Source: Vibrio sp. HA2012 (GTDB taxonomy: Bacteria > Pseudomonadota > Gammaproteobacteria > Enterobacterales > Vibrionaceae). Taken from it: 64,000 bases of DNA. Position numbers and translations under genes: made by a program. Below, in pieces: positions 47,439-56,484 of the stretch (position 1 is its first letter; each line of letters begins with the position of its first letter). The notes under the pieces were generated by a model. That model worked only from the letters and a program-made list of their open reading frames with translations, was not told the DNA's origin and made no database searches. The stretch covers positions 62,001 through 126,000 of the forward strand of contig NZ_PFXK01000008.1 of NCBI RefSeq assembly GCF_002812955.1. The letters run 5' to 3'.

Positions 47439-48761
47439 ATGAATCCTGTAGTCATTTCTGTATGCATTATGCTACTGCTGGCACTGATGAGGGTCAACGT
47501 TGTTGTTGCCCTGACTTTCAGTGCAGTTATCGGTGGCCTTGTCTCAGGTATGGGCCTGAACGAGTCAGTCGCGGCCTTTGAAAGCGGACTGGGGGGCGGT
47601 GCAACGATAGCCCTGAGTTATGCCATGCTGGGTACTTTCGCAGTTGCGATATCCAAATCGGGTCTTACCGATCTGCTGGCACAAAAGGTCATTAAACGTA
47701 TTCATGGTCAGGGGCATGAAGGAGCCAAAACCGGTCTGAAATTTGCGACCATCGGCGCTCTTATTCTGATCACCATGTCGTCACAAAATGTTATTCCGGT
47801 CCATATCGCCTTTATTCCAATCTTAATTCCACCTCTGTTAGGCGTATTTGCCAAGCTGAAAATAGACCGCCGTCTTATTGCTTGTGTGCTGACATTTGGT
47901 CTGATCACCCCTTATATGGTTCTGCCTATCGGCTTCGGTGGTATCTTTCTGAATAATATTCTTCTGAAGAATTTGCACGATAACGGTCTGACCGGTGTGG
48001 TAGCCAGTCAGATTCCAACGGCCATGATGCTGCCGGGATTAGGCATGGTTGCCGGTCTGTTTTTAGCGATTTTGGTAACCTACCGTAAACCTCGTGAGTA
48101 TCCGGAAACTGAGATGACTCATATCCATACCGATGTAAAAGTGGATAAGAAAAATATCACTATTTCTATCGCGGGGATTATCGTTGCTTTGGGTGCACAG
48201 TTAATGACAGGCTCAATGATCATCGGTGGTCTGGCCGGTTTTATGGTGTTCACCATTTCAGGCATGATCAAATGGAAAGAGACCCATGATGTTTTCACCA
48301 AAGGTGTACACATGATGGCGATGATTGGCTTTATTATGATTGCGGCCGCCGGGTTTGCTGCCGTAATGAAACAGACCGGCGGAGTGGAAACCTTGGTTGA
48401 ATCTCTGGCCACCAGTATTGGGGACAACAAAGGCCTGGCCGCTATGCTGATGCTGGTTGTCGGCCTGCTGGTAACGATGGGAATCGGCTCTTCTTTTTCC
48501 ACAATTCCGATTATTGCCACCATTTATGTACCTCTGTGTGCAGCGTTCGGCTTTTCACCAATGGCGACAATTGCTCTGGTTGGTACTGCTGCTGCACTGG
48601 GTGATGCAGGTTCCCCTGCTTCGGATTCGACCCTTGGTCCTACATCCGGCCTGAATGCTGACGGCCAGCATGAACACATATGGGAAACCGTTGTACCCAC
48701 TTTTATTCATTACAATATCCCGCTGGTGATCTTCGGCTGGATTGCTGCGATGACGCTGTAA
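47439..48761 (+). CDS. Na+/H+ antiporter family membrane protein (NhaC-like)
   Basis: A 440-residue inner-membrane protein with about 11-12 hydrophobic helices. It opens with [20 protein letters not shown], typical of the N-terminal Na_H_antiport_2 segment, and contains [38 protein letters not shown] and a C-terminal [20 protein letters not shown] motif of this family. Some relatives carry amino acids (for example histidine) rather than Na+, so the substrate is open. The start at 47439 is preferred; the frame extends back inside rnt to 47277. A strong terminator follows. Confidence 0.88.
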   Translation: MNPVVISVCIMLLLALMRVNVVVALTFSAVIGGLVSGMGLNESVAAFESGLGGGATIALSYAMLGTFAVAISKSGLTDLLAQKVIKRIHGQGHEGAKTGLKFATIGALILITMSSQNVIPVHIAFIPILIPPLLGVFAKLKIDRRLIACVLTFGLITPYMVLPIGFGGIFLNNILLKNLHDNGLTGVVASQIPTAMMLPGLGMVAGLFLAILVTYRKPREYPETEMTHIHTDVKVDKKNITISIAGIIVALGAQLMTGSMIIGGLAGFMVFTISGMIKWKETHDVFTKGVHMMAMIGFIMIAAAGFAAVMKQTGGVETLVESLATSIGDNKGLAAMLMLVVGLLVTMGIGSSFSTIPIIATIYVPLCAAFGFSPMATIALVGTAAALGDAGSPASDSTLGPTSGLNADGQHEHIWETVVPTFIHYNIPLVIFGWIAAMTL

Positions 48762-48782
48762 TCTTACCTGACTTTCACATGC

Positions 48783-48816
48783 AAAGAGGCCGCTGTTTTT
48801 CATTAGCGGCCTCTTT
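48783..48816. terminator. Bidirectional terminator between the antiporter and grxD
   Basis: A 12-bp stem AAAGAGGCCGCT (48783-48794) with AGCGGCCTCTTT (48805-48816), followed by ATTTAT, between converging genes. Confidence 0.85.
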
Positions 48817-48829
48817 ATTTATACCATAC

Positions 48830-49159
48830 TTATTCTGCGGAATTTTTTGCGACCGCTTCTTTAATCAACGGCTGCAGCTCTCCTTTCTGGAACATTTCCA
48901 GAATAATATCGCATCCGCCCACCAACTCGCCTTCTACCCACAATTGAGGGAAAGTCGGCCACTGTGCATAGGTTGGTAATTCGGCACGAATATCCGGATT
49001 TTGCAGAATATCAACATAAGCAAATTTTTCACCACAAGCCATCAGCGCCTGAGCCGCTTGTGAAGAAAATCCACAACTCGGCAGCTTCGGTGAACCCTTC
49101 ATATACAGCAGAACCGGGTTTTCACCAATTTGCTTTTTAATCTTCTCAATGGTTTCCAT
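48830..49159 (-). CDS. grxD: Monothiol glutaredoxin GrxD
   Basis: A 109-residue CGFS-type glutaredoxin (C29-G-F-S) that binds and passes on 2Fe-2S clusters with glutathione and BolA-type partners. Family text: VLLYMKGSPKLPSCGFSSQA, YAQWPTFPQLWVEGELVGG and CDIILEMFQKGEL. Divergent from sodB, and both encode proteins of iron and oxidative-stress metabolism. Confidence 0.96.
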   Translation of the reverse strand: METIEKIKKQIGENPVLLYMKGSPKLPSCGFSSQAAQALMACGEKFAYVDILQNPDIRAELPTYAQWPTFPQLWVEGELVGGCDIILEMFQKGELQPLIKEAVAKNSAE

Positions 49160-49458
49160 ATGTGTTCTCGTCTTATTGTTACTGACTTTACGCCGCCCAT
49201 TCTACTGGTTTACACAAGAATAAAAAGCCTATTCTGAGTGTGGAATTACTCCCCGACGTCTACACTCCTATTACCAATAATGCTCGTCTGTTTTCCTCAG
49301 GCATAGGTAACAAATTCAATATTTTTTTGTTATCGGGGTTTTAATAAAGTAAAAACTTGCTAAAATAAACTTAAGTCAGTCGTAACGACTTATTTATTAA
49401 AAATACAATTGGAAGCAAAAAAGGGATCTTCCCTTTGAAATCAATGGAGAAATTTGTA

Positions 49459-50043
49459 ATGGCATTCGAACTACCAGCACTTCCTTATGCAAAAGACGCA
49501 CTGGAACCCCATATCTCAGCAGAGACACTGGAATACCACTACGGTAAGCACCACAACACATACGTGGTAAAACTGAACGGTCTGATCCCGGGGACTGAGT
49601 TTGAAAATAAAACCCTGGAAGAGATCATCAAAACCTCTACTGGTGGTATCTTTAACAACGCAGCACAAGTGTGGAACCACACCTTCTACTGGAACTGTCT
49701 GTCACCCAACGGCGGCGGTGAACCAACCGGTGCAGTAGCCGATGCTATCAACGCCACTTTCGGTTCTTTCGCGGCATTTAAAGATAAATTCAACGATATG
49801 GCAGTCAATAACTTTGGTTCATCATGGACCTGGCTGGTGAAGAAAGCCGACGGCTCTCTGGATATCGTCAATACATCAAATGCAGCCACACCTTTGACTG
49901 ACGAAGGCGTTACTCCGCTACTGACAGCTGACCTGTGGGAGCATGCATACTATATCGATTACCGCAACGTTCGCCCTGACTATTTAAGCGGTTTCTGGGC
50001 ATTGGTTAACTGGGCCTTTGTTGAAGAAAATCTGACAGCGTAA
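49459..50043 (+). CDS. sodB: Iron superoxide dismutase SodB
   Basis: A 194-residue cytosolic Fe-SOD. Metal ligands H27, H74, D158 and H162 are visible ([26 protein letters not shown]), and Q70 in [10 protein letters not shown] is the Fe-type second-sphere residue. The start at 49459 ([11 protein letters not shown]) has GGAG nine bases upstream; the frame continues to 49435 without family support. The 5' side contains a small fold TAAGTC/GACTTA (49372-49392). A very strong palindromic terminator follows. sodB is commonly tied to Fur and RyhB, though no clear Fur box was identified here. Confidence 0.97.
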   Translation: MAFELPALPYAKDALEPHISAETLEYHYGKHHNTYVVKLNGLIPGTEFENKTLEEIIKTSTGGIFNNAAQVWNHTFYWNCLSPNGGGEPTGAVADAINATFGSFAAFKDKFNDMAVNNFGSSWTWLVKKADGSLDIVNTSNAATPLTDEGVTPLLTADLWEHAYYIDYRNVRPDYLSGFWALVNWAFVEENLTA

Positions 50044-50055
50044 GGTCTGATTACA

Positions 50056-50095
50056 AATATACAAAAAGCTGGCAATTGCCAGCTTTTTGTATATT
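50056..50095. terminator. Perfect 40-base palindromic terminator after sodB
   Basis: A 20-bp perfect inverted repeat with no spacer (centre at 50075/50076, core AAAAAGCTGGCAATTGCC) carrying T tracts on both sides; it serves sodB and the converging small gene. Confidence 0.92.
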
Positions 50096-50116
50096 CAGGA
50101 AATTATATGAGATTTA

Positions 50117-50437
50117 TCACATTTCTGCGGCAATAATCATCGCAATCACAAACAGAATCCTGAATATATCCCATAACAGACTGTCTTTTTCCGGCTCCTC
50201 TTCAGATTGACTAACAGGCTCCTGATATTCCGGAGGTATTGCCTTTTCCTGACTGAGATATTGTTCCTGACTAAGATACTGCTGCACGGCCTCTTCCGGA
50301 TCTCCGGCTTCTATCAGACTGGTCACAATCATATAACCATCGTCTTCCAATGAACGGATGATAGCGATTCCATCCTTTTCATCAATATTGACCGCTCTGA
50401 GAGTGCTGTCTTTTTGAGCGATTCTGTATGTATTCAT
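50117..50437 (-). CDS. Small protein with C-terminal membrane anchor, 106 residues
   Basis: The N-terminal 50 residues are soluble (NTYRIAQKDSTLRAVNIDEK; GIAIIRSLEDDGYMIVTSLI), followed by an acidic Glu/Gln/Pro-rich linker containing an exact duplication (QYLSQEQYLSQE) and a C-terminal hydrophobic helix (LLWDIFRILFVIAMIIAAEM) that should anchor the protein in the membrane, tail out. AGGGG lies six bases before the ATG. It follows the TonB2 cluster in the minus-strand direction after 49 bases and may be read through from it. Family and function unknown. Confidence 0.65.
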   Translation of the reverse strand: MNTYRIAQKDSTLRAVNIDEKDGIAIIRSLEDDGYMIVTSLIEAGDPEEAVQQYLSQEQYLSQEKAIPPEYQEPVSQSEEEPEKDSLLWDIFRILFVIAMIIAAEM

Positions 50438-50486
50438 CCCTCACCCCTCTACTGACCTACTAATCAATTGTAGAGCACGGTGTACG

Positions 50487-51632
50487 TTAAGGTGTGATAT
50501 TTCTCTCAAGATAATCCAGCCATTCTCTGGCGACTTTACTCTGTGCGACTCTGTAGGCTTGGTTTGCAACCGTCTCTGCAAGGCCGAACTGTTTCAGACG
50601 GTAGTGAGCCTGAACTCTGGCCAGCAGTATCTGCTCTGATGGTTTTTTGATCTGATTCAACTGCACTAGTGCCTGCTGATAATGCCCTTCTTGCAGTAGT
50701 AACCGAGCGTAAGACCAGCGATGCTGAGTATCTATCGCTACAGCCTTTTCCCAACTGAGCAATGCTCTATCCCATTCACGAGCCTGCTGCCAGTACCTTG
50801 CCTGATTCACCAAAAGCCCTGCATCGTTGTTCAGATTATCCAGACGGGCATAACACTTTGCCGCCTGAGCGGGCAGTTGTTGATCTGCATATAAACCGGC
50901 CAGTGTTGTTATTTCCGATTGAGTAAGGACAAAGCCAGCACGTTCCATTTGTTGTAGTACCGTCAAAGCCTCTCGGTTCTTCTCTGTGCGTAGCAGCAAG
51001 CTATACAACTGTTTCCACCAATCCTGTTCTTGTGGCTCACGGCTGCGCAATTGCTTTGTGGTTTGTACTGCTAATGTCCAGCGTTCGAGACTAATTTCAG
51101 CAGCCAGTTGCAGTTTCAGCGCGTTCACCTCCGGCATGGTAATATTTTTCCGATAGGAAGAAATCGCATCCAATACGGATGTCCATTTTTCCAGCGCATA
51201 ATAAGCCTGTGCAACCCTCAGCCAGTAGGCAGCAAGTTTGGATTTTTCTGTTGTCCTGCGGATAACCGCCTTAAAATTCCCGATAGCCAAATCAAAATGC
51301 TGTTGATACAACTGGATTTCTGCCAGCATACGCTGTGTATCCAAATGCTGCTCTCCGTCCAGAGCCTGCTGTTTAACAGCCAACGTTAATGCTTGTTCTG
51401 CTTTATCTGATGCGCCCTGTTGCCAATAAAAAATACCCAGCATTCTCTGCACATAAGCCTGATCATAACTGCGTGTTGAATCGATGGTTTCCAGCAGCTT
51501 TATCGCTTCACCAGTCTGTTCTTCCTGCTGCTTCTGGAACGCCTCATACACTTTGAGTGCCACATGGCGGGATAATTCTTCAGCCTTAAGCGGTGTCACA
51601 AGAACAAACAGTAATATGAATAGGTAGCGCAT
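50487..51632 (-). CDS. TPR-repeat protein of the TonB2 operon
   Basis: A 381-residue exported protein: signal sequence MRYLFILLFVLVTPLKA, then helical TPR-like repeats throughout (for example AIKLLETIDSTRSYDQAYVQ, AALYDYDQ-like repeats such as AKCYARLDNLNNDAGLLV, and HYQQALVQLNQIKKPSEQIL). It is the last gene of the DUF3450-ttpC-exbB2-exbD2-tonB2 cluster and overlaps the tonB2 stop by one base. In vibrios the same gene (VC1543 position) accompanies TonB2; its precise role is unknown but it is probably periplasmic. Confidence 0.85.
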   Translation of the reverse strand: MRYLFILLFVLVTPLKAEELSRHVALKVYEAFQKQQEEQTGEAIKLLETIDSTRSYDQAYVQRMLGIFYWQQGASDKAEQALTLAVKQQALDGEQHLDTQRMLAEIQLYQQHFDLAIGNFKAVIRRTTEKSKLAAYWLRVAQAYYALEKWTSVLDAISSYRKNITMPEVNALKLQLAAEISLERWTLAVQTTKQLRSREPQEQDWWKQLYSLLLRTEKNREALTVLQQMERAGFVLTQSEITTLAGLYADQQLPAQAAKCYARLDNLNNDAGLLVNQARYWQQAREWDRALLSWEKAVAIDTQHRWSYARLLLQEGHYQQALVQLNQIKKPSEQILLARVQAHYRLKQFGLAETVANQAYRVAQSKVAREWLDYLERNITP

Positions 51633-52285
51633 TATTCCTTAATCCTGAACTCAAGTTTGACCGTCTGACCGGTTCTTTTCACCGCCACGCCATTCACTGT
51701 CTGCGGTTGATACTTCCAGCGTTTCAGTGCCCGTAAGGCTTCACGATCAAAGATGCGCGCAGGTTGGCTTTCAACGACTTCGATATCTTCCGGTATTCCG
51801 GTTTTATCAATGCTGAACGACAGAATCACATAGCCTTCGATCTTCCGTTGCAGCGCACGCTGCGGATACCGTGGTTCCATTCGGTGCAGCGGCATAACCT
51901 GCAGATTCTGACCAATGTTCATCCCCTGAGCCGTTGGCGCTGGCTGTGCCGGAACGTTCGGTGCCGCAACCGCTAGTCCGGTCACAGAGAAATCCATTTC
52001 CAATTGCGGTACATCTGGCAACACCGATTCCAGAGGCTGATGTTCCATAGACACAGCTGCCAGTGTTTCCGCCGGAGCAACTTTAGGCTTTTCCGGGGGA
52101 TCCGGAAGGCGTCTCATTCGCGGTCTAGCCGGATCTTCATGTTCCATCATAAATAGATCAAACCGGACAGCCGATTCAGGATCCGGCGCACGACCAGTAT
52201 TAACTCCAACCATCCAAACCATAGCACTGAACAGCAGGAATGTACTTACAATGGCCAGAGGTAAGCTCAACAAGAGGCGCTTCAT
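51632..52285 (-). CDS. tonB2: TonB2 energy-transducing protein
   Basis: A 217-residue protein that carries proton-motive energy from ExbB2/ExbD2/TtpC to outer-membrane siderophore receptors. An N-terminal membrane anchor (SLPLAIVSTFLLFSAMVWMV), a short Pro-rich periplasmic part (RRLPDPPEKPKVAP) and a C-terminal TonB domain (PLHRMEPRYPQRALQRKIEG, then YVILSFSIDKTG and ALKRWKYQPQTVNG) are visible. Shorter than TonB1, as expected of TonB2. Eight bases after exbD2. Confidence 0.94.
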   Translation of the reverse strand: MKRLLLSLPLAIVSTFLLFSAMVWMVGVNTGRAPDPESAVRFDLFMMEHEDPARPRMRRLPDPPEKPKVAPAETLAAVSMEHQPLESVLPDVPQLEMDFSVTGLAVAAPNVPAQPAPTAQGMNIGQNLQVMPLHRMEPRYPQRALQRKIEGYVILSFSIDKTGIPEDIEVVESQPARIFDREALRALKRWKYQPQTVNGVAVKRTGQTVKLEFRIKE

Positions 52286-52293
52286 ACCATCAC

Positions 52294-52698
52294 CTACTTC
52301 GTTGCCGTTGCCAGAGCTATCTTCTGGATACCGGCACCTTTTGCTCCGTCCATGACCTGAACAACCGTGCCGTTAAATGCGTACTTATCCGCCTGGATCA
52401 CCAGCGAGGCATTCGGCTGCTCCAGCAACATATGTTCCAGCGTAGCCTGTACTCTTTCCACATCCACCAGACGTTTATCGATATACACATCATTGTCTGC
52501 CGTTACCGCGATAAAAATCCCTGCGTCTTTCTGACTGGCGGAATGCTCAGCCTGAGGCCGGTTAACTTCCATACCGGATTCACGGACAAAAGAGCTGGTC
52601 ACAATAAAGAAGATCAGCATAATAAAGACGATATCCAGCATAGAGGTCATATCAACCTGTGCTTCATCCTGCTGTTTTTTACGTTGTCCTAATCTCAT
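52294..52698 (-). CDS. exbD2: ExbD2 biopolymer transport protein
   Basis: A 134-residue inner-membrane protein with one N-terminal helix containing the essential membrane Asp (VDMTSMLDIVFIMLIFFIVT) and a periplasmic C-terminal domain. It forms the proton channel of the TonB2 motor with ExbB2. Nine bases after exbB2. Confidence 0.95.
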   Translation of the reverse strand: MRLGQRKKQQDEAQVDMTSMLDIVFIMLIFFIVTSSFVRESGMEVNRPQAEHSASQKDAGIFIAVTADNDVYIDKRLVDVERVQATLEHMLLEQPNASLVIQADKYAFNGTVVQVMDGAKGAGIQKIALATATK

Positions 52699-52707
52699 TG
52701 CCTCTGC

Positions 52708-53259
52708 CTACTTCGCTCTCATTAACCGTTCCAGATGCAGTGCTCTGGATTCGTTCAGTTTTACCAGCCGGGAATAGGTAAACATTCCAGCCAGTGCAGC
52801 CACCATTCCGGCCATGGTTGGCAAGGTTGCCATAGAAATACCGGTTGCCATTAACCTCGGTTGTGCACTCCCCTGAGCTTCCAGTACATCAAATACCGAT
52901 ATCATGCCGGTTACGGTTCCCAGCAGACCGATCATAGGGAACAGGGTGACCAGTACTTTCAACAGGTTCATATACTGAAAAAGCTCGCTGTTTGCCTGTG
53001 CCAGCCACGCCGCACGCTGCTGTCTGGCAAACCAGGAGTGACGATCTGTACGTTTCTGCCACAGACTCACCCAGAAATGCCGGCGCTTAGGAAAACTGCA
53101 ATACAAATAAATCAAACGTTCAAAAACAATCAGCCAGAATAACCCGACAGCCAGTGCCAGCCACCAGAGAACGGGGCCGCCACGGTGCATAAAATCATTA
53201 AAGGCATACAAGCTATTCCCCCAGCCCACAGCCTGAATAATGACGTGCAGCCAATCCAT
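52708..53259 (-). CDS. exbB2: ExbB2 MotA/TolQ/ExbB proton channel protein
   Basis: A 183-residue inner-membrane protein with three hydrophobic helices. The family motif is LVTLFPMIGLLGTVTGMISVF followed by MATGISMATLPTMAGMVAALAGM. It overlaps the ttpC stop by one base (TGATG). Energiser of TonB2. Confidence 0.95.
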   Translation of the reverse strand: MDWLHVIIQAVGWGNSLYAFNDFMHRGGPVLWWLALAVGLFWLIVFERLIYLYCSFPKRRHFWVSLWQKRTDRHSWFARQQRAAWLAQANSELFQYMNLLKVLVTLFPMIGLLGTVTGMISVFDVLEAQGSAQPRLMATGISMATLPTMAGMVAALAGMFTYSRLVKLNESRALHLERLMRAK

Positions 53260-54593
53260 CAGACCGTAGCCTCAAGCTGCTGCTCTGCTCTTTCTGCAAC
53301 CAGACCGATACCCTGCTTCTCAATAACGGCACTGATGTTACCCGCCTGAGAGCTGAGGATATTGTGCAGCAACAACAGAGGCATAGCGGCAATCAGACCA
53401 AGAACTGTAGTGACCAGTGCCATCGAAATACCGCCGGCCATCACCCTCGGATCAGCATTACCAAACTGAGTAATCGTCTGGAAGGTTTCTATCATGCCGG
53501 TCACGGTTCCCAACAGCCCCAACATAGGAGCCAATGCCGCAAACAGTTTGATCAGAGACAGGCCTTTCTCCAAGTGCTGCTGTTCATCCACTATAGATTC
53601 CAGCAGCCGCAGCTCCAGAGCTTCCACATTCAGAGCTTTATCTTCCTGGTACACCTGCAGAATACGTCCGAGAGGATTATTGCCCGGCTGACCGGACTGT
53701 TTTAGCTGTAAACGGATCTGAGCCTGAATGCGCAACAGTGAACCCCCTCTGACAAGACCAATCACAATACCGATCACCAGCAGTACCGCAATAATTTTGC
53801 CAACAACTCCCCCCTGCGCAAAACGCTCAAGCAGATCCGGTTCATTCGCCAGTTGTTCCAGCAGGCTGCCCCGGGACATATCCACAGCAAACGAGCCGGT
53901 ATTGTCTGTTAATACCGCACTGCTGGTCGGTACCTGAGGAGGCTGGCGCAGATAATCGGCAGCAGCCTGAATATGACTGTCCCACTTCAGATACCCCTGG
54001 TCGCCCAGCAGGCCAAGGCTTCCCATGCGTCTTGCGGTGATGTCCGTATAGACGCCATCACCACTGACATAGCTGACTGGAATATCTTCTACCTGACTGC
54101 TGGCTTTGATCTGATCTGCGAGAACCTGCCATAACCCTTCCAACTGCCCGGCAGACGGCAATGTTTTGGCAGCAACAATATCGCTGACCAGTGTCATCTG
54201 CGCGGCTTTACCGACAGCAGCCACCGACTGTTTCATTTCAACCAGCAGCTCTTTGGCAACCTGACGCACCACCCCAAACAGTTCGCCCAGACTACCGCTG
54301 GCCAGATGCAGTGTCTGTTCTTTTTCTGCCAGTTGCTGTTCATTTTTTCCGAACTGCTCACTGAGCCGATCCGAATCAGCCTGCAACGCAGCGAGTTGCT
54401 GTTCCAGCGCACGTTTTTTGGCTTTCAGTTCCGCTTCCGTCTGGCGGAAACCGCCTTCACGCTGCCGGTTTTCCTGCACCTGTTCTGCATAAGCAACTTT
54501 GGTATTATCCAGCAGCTGTTCCACAGCAGCACTTGCCGGCAGAGTAATCGCCGTCAGAAGTGTAAGATAAATGAATGAGCGGAGTGATGTCAT
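53259..54593 (-). CDS. ttpC: TtpC, ExbB-like TonB2-associated protein
   Basis: A 444-residue protein required for TonB2 function in vibrios. It has a signal sequence (MTSLRSFIYLTLLTAITLPA, then SAAVEQL), a long periplasmic coiled coil (about residues 25-130, rich in Gln/Glu/Leu), a membrane segment VVGKIIAVLLVIGIVIGLV and a C-terminal MotA/TolQ/ExbB domain (LFAALAPMLGLLGTVTGMIE, then MAGGISMALVTTVLGLIAAM). It overlaps the DUF3450 stop (TAATG) with GGAGGGAG as its ribosome site. Confidence 0.92.
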   Translation of the reverse strand: MTSLRSFIYLTLLTAITLPASAAVEQLLDNTKVAYAEQVQENRQREGGFRQTEAELKAKKRALEQQLAALQADSDRLSEQFGKNEQQLAEKEQTLHLASGSLGELFGVVRQVAKELLVEMKQSVAAVGKAAQMTLVSDIVAAKTLPSAGQLEGLWQVLADQIKASSQVEDIPVSYVSGDGVYTDITARRMGSLGLLGDQGYLKWDSHIQAAADYLRQPPQVPTSSAVLTDNTGSFAVDMSRGSLLEQLANEPDLLERFAQGGVVGKIIAVLLVIGIVIGLVRGGSLLRIQAQIRLQLKQSGQPGNNPLGRILQVYQEDKALNVEALELRLLESIVDEQQHLEKGLSLIKLFAALAPMLGLLGTVTGMIETFQTITQFGNADPRVMAGGISMALVTTVLGLIAAMPLLLLHNILSSQAGNISAVIEKQGIGLVAERAEQQLEATV

Positions 54594-55366
54594 TATTCTC
54601 CCTCCTTAAGCGATACCGGCAAAGTAAGTATATTCGGAGAAGCCTGTTTGTAGGCGATTGCAAACGCTTTATTAATTTCAGATCCCATCGCAGAAGAGAG
54701 CTCATCCCACTGCTTCTGCTGGGTATTCCATGACCAGAACTTCTGTTGATCCAGGCTGCGGGCGACCAGAACTGCCCGACCGATATACAGCTGTTCAGCC
54801 TCGCGGGTTATCCCGTCAGCACGGATATCACCTTTGAAACTGCCCAGTTTGATCCCATAGTCCAACTCGATCTGATACGCTTCCAGAATACGGCGATATT
54901 TCTCGGCATCACTGACATTTGCCTGACTCATCATGGACTTAAGATCATTAAGACGTGCTTTACGTGCCTCAGGCCGGATAGGCTTATCATTGGTAATACT
55001 GCTTTCCAGACTGTCCAGCATACGGTACATCAGAGGCACGACACTGCGTTTGGTTATATCAATTTGTGTCAGTTGGTCATCCAGACTACTCAGCTCCTGT
55101 TGCTGACTCAGTACTAAGCTGTCCAAATGATCCCGATAGATTTTCAGGCTTGCCACCTCAGCTTCCAGACTTTCAATATCCGCTTTCAAAGTAAAGCTTC
55201 GATCACTGCTGGTGTTGATCCGTTGCTGGCTTTTAACCGATTCACTGATATTCTTTTTCTCCAGTGTATTGGCCTGACTAAGATCATCAGCGAAAGCCAT
55301 GGTGACCAGAAACGGAAAAATACATACGGTCACCATCCGGGAAACACCCCGGGTTAACCTGCTCAT
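54593..55366 (-). CDS. DUF3450 family protein, first gene of the TonB2 operon
   Basis: A 257-residue exported coiled-coil protein. Signal sequence RMVTVCIFPFLVTMAFADDL; the mature protein has a Leu/Ser/Asp coiled coil (ESLEAEVASLKIYRDHLDSL) and DUF3450 blocks MLDSLESSITNDKPIRPEAR and LDYGIKLGSFKGDI. In V. cholerae this gene (VC1548 position) precedes the TonB2 genes. The start at 55366 has AGGTGA upstream; ATG at 55384 is an alternative. A Fur-like box lies about 100 bases upstream. Confidence 0.85.
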   Translation of the reverse strand: MSRLTRGVSRMVTVCIFPFLVTMAFADDLSQANTLEKKNISESVKSQQRINTSSDRSFTLKADIESLEAEVASLKIYRDHLDSLVLSQQQELSSLDDQLTQIDITKRSVVPLMYRMLDSLESSITNDKPIRPEARKARLNDLKSMMSQANVSDAEKYRRILEAYQIELDYGIKLGSFKGDIRADGITREAEQLYIGRAVLVARSLDQQKFWSWNTQQKQWDELSSAMGSEINKAFAIAYKQASPNILTLPVSLKEGE

Positions 55367-55464
55367 AACATCACCTGAAGACATAACAAACTCTTCATCC
55401 CATAAATTAAATACGCGAGTCCCGCTTTACAGCCGGTATTTGGTAAAACCCAAGAGCAATGAAT

Positions 55465-55483
55465 AATACCTATTCTCATTTTC
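55465..55483 (-). promoter_or_regulatory. Fur-box-like sequence of the TonB2 operon
   Basis: Read on the minus strand, GAAAATGAGAATAGGTATT agrees with the 19-bp Fur consensus at 13 positions. It lies in the promoter region of the six-gene cluster, where iron repression by Fur is expected. Confidence 0.55.
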
Positions 55484-55519
55484 ATTGCAAATAAAATCCG
55501 TACCATCCGGAAAGAATGA

Positions 55520-55550
55520 CAAAGCCCGGACAGTAAAGACCCGGGCTTTG
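55520..55550. terminator. Hairpin after sucD
   Basis: A 10-bp stem CAAAGCCCGG (55520-55529) with CCGGGCTTTG (55541-55550) and an 11-base loop. T tracts are short, but the position, after the sdh-suc genes, suits a terminator. Confidence 0.6.
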
Positions 55551-55611
55551 TATGACATCAGATTGTCAATGACTGAAAGTTGCGCCTAACAGTAGATGCT
55601 GCGATACGGTG

Positions 55612-56484
55612 TCACCAACCGGTGATCTCTCTTAGCCCTTTGCCAATATCGGCCAGACTTTTTACCGTTTTTACCCCAGCAGATTCAAGAGCCGCAAATT
55701 TATCTTCCGCCGTACCTTTACCACCAGAAATAATAGCGCCGGCATGCCCCATGCGTTTGCCTTTCGGTGCCGTCACACCAGCAATATAAGACACGACAGG
55801 TTTGGTGACATGTGCCTTAATAAAGGCAGCAGCTTCTTCCTCTGCTGTACCACCAATTTCACCAATCATCACAATCGCTTCCGTTTCCGGATCGTCCTGG
55901 AACAATGTCAGAATATCAATGAAGTTAGACCCGGGGATAGGGTCACCGCCAATCCCGACACAGGTAGATTGACCAAAGCCTTCGTCTGTGGTTTGCTTCA
56001 CCGCTTCATACGTCAGTGTACCAGAGCGGGAAACAATCCCTACCTTACCTTTCTTATGAATGTGTCCGGGCATAATGCCGATCTTACATTCATCCGGAGT
56101 AATAATGCCCGGACAGTTAGGGCCTATCATCATAACACCGGCTTCTTCAAGACGGATTTTTACCTGTAGTAGATCCAGTGTTGGAATACCTTCAGTAATG
56201 GTAACAATCAGCTTGATGCCCGCATCAATTGCTTCCAGAATCGCATCTTTACAGAATGGTGCCGGTACATACAGCACCGATGCTGTCGCACCGGTTGCTT
56301 CTACGGCTTCGCGAACCGTATTGAAGACCGGTAAACCAAGATGAGTCTGACCGCCTTTACCTGGAGAGACACCGCCAACCAACTGAGTACCGTACTCCAG
56401 CGCCTGTTCTGAATGGAAAGTTCCCTGACCGCCGGTAAAGCCCTGACAGATAACCTTAGTGTTTTTATCAATAAGAATCGACAT
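55612..56484 (-). CDS. sucD: Succinyl-CoA synthetase alpha subunit SucD
   Basis: A 290-residue subunit that with SucC converts succinyl-CoA to succinate with formation of ATP or GTP. CoA-binding Rossmann part ([19 protein letters not shown]), [20 protein letters not shown] and the active phosphohistidine H247 in [12 protein letters not shown]. It overlaps the sucC stop by one base. Last gene of the sdh-suc set. Confidence 0.98.
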   Translation of the reverse strand: MSILIDKNTKVICQGFTGGQGTFHSEQALEYGTQLVGGVSPGKGGQTHLGLPVFNTVREAVEATGATASVLYVPAPFCKDAILEAIDAGIKLIVTITEGIPTLDLLQVKIRLEEAGVMMIGPNCPGIITPDECKIGIMPGHIHKKGKVGIVSRSGTLTYEAVKQTTDEGFGQSTCVGIGGDPIPGSNFIDILTLFQDDPETEAIVMIGEIGGTAEEEAAAFIKAHVTKPVVSYIAGVTAPKGKRMGHAGAIISGGKGTAEDKFAALESAGVKTVKSLADIGKGLREITGW

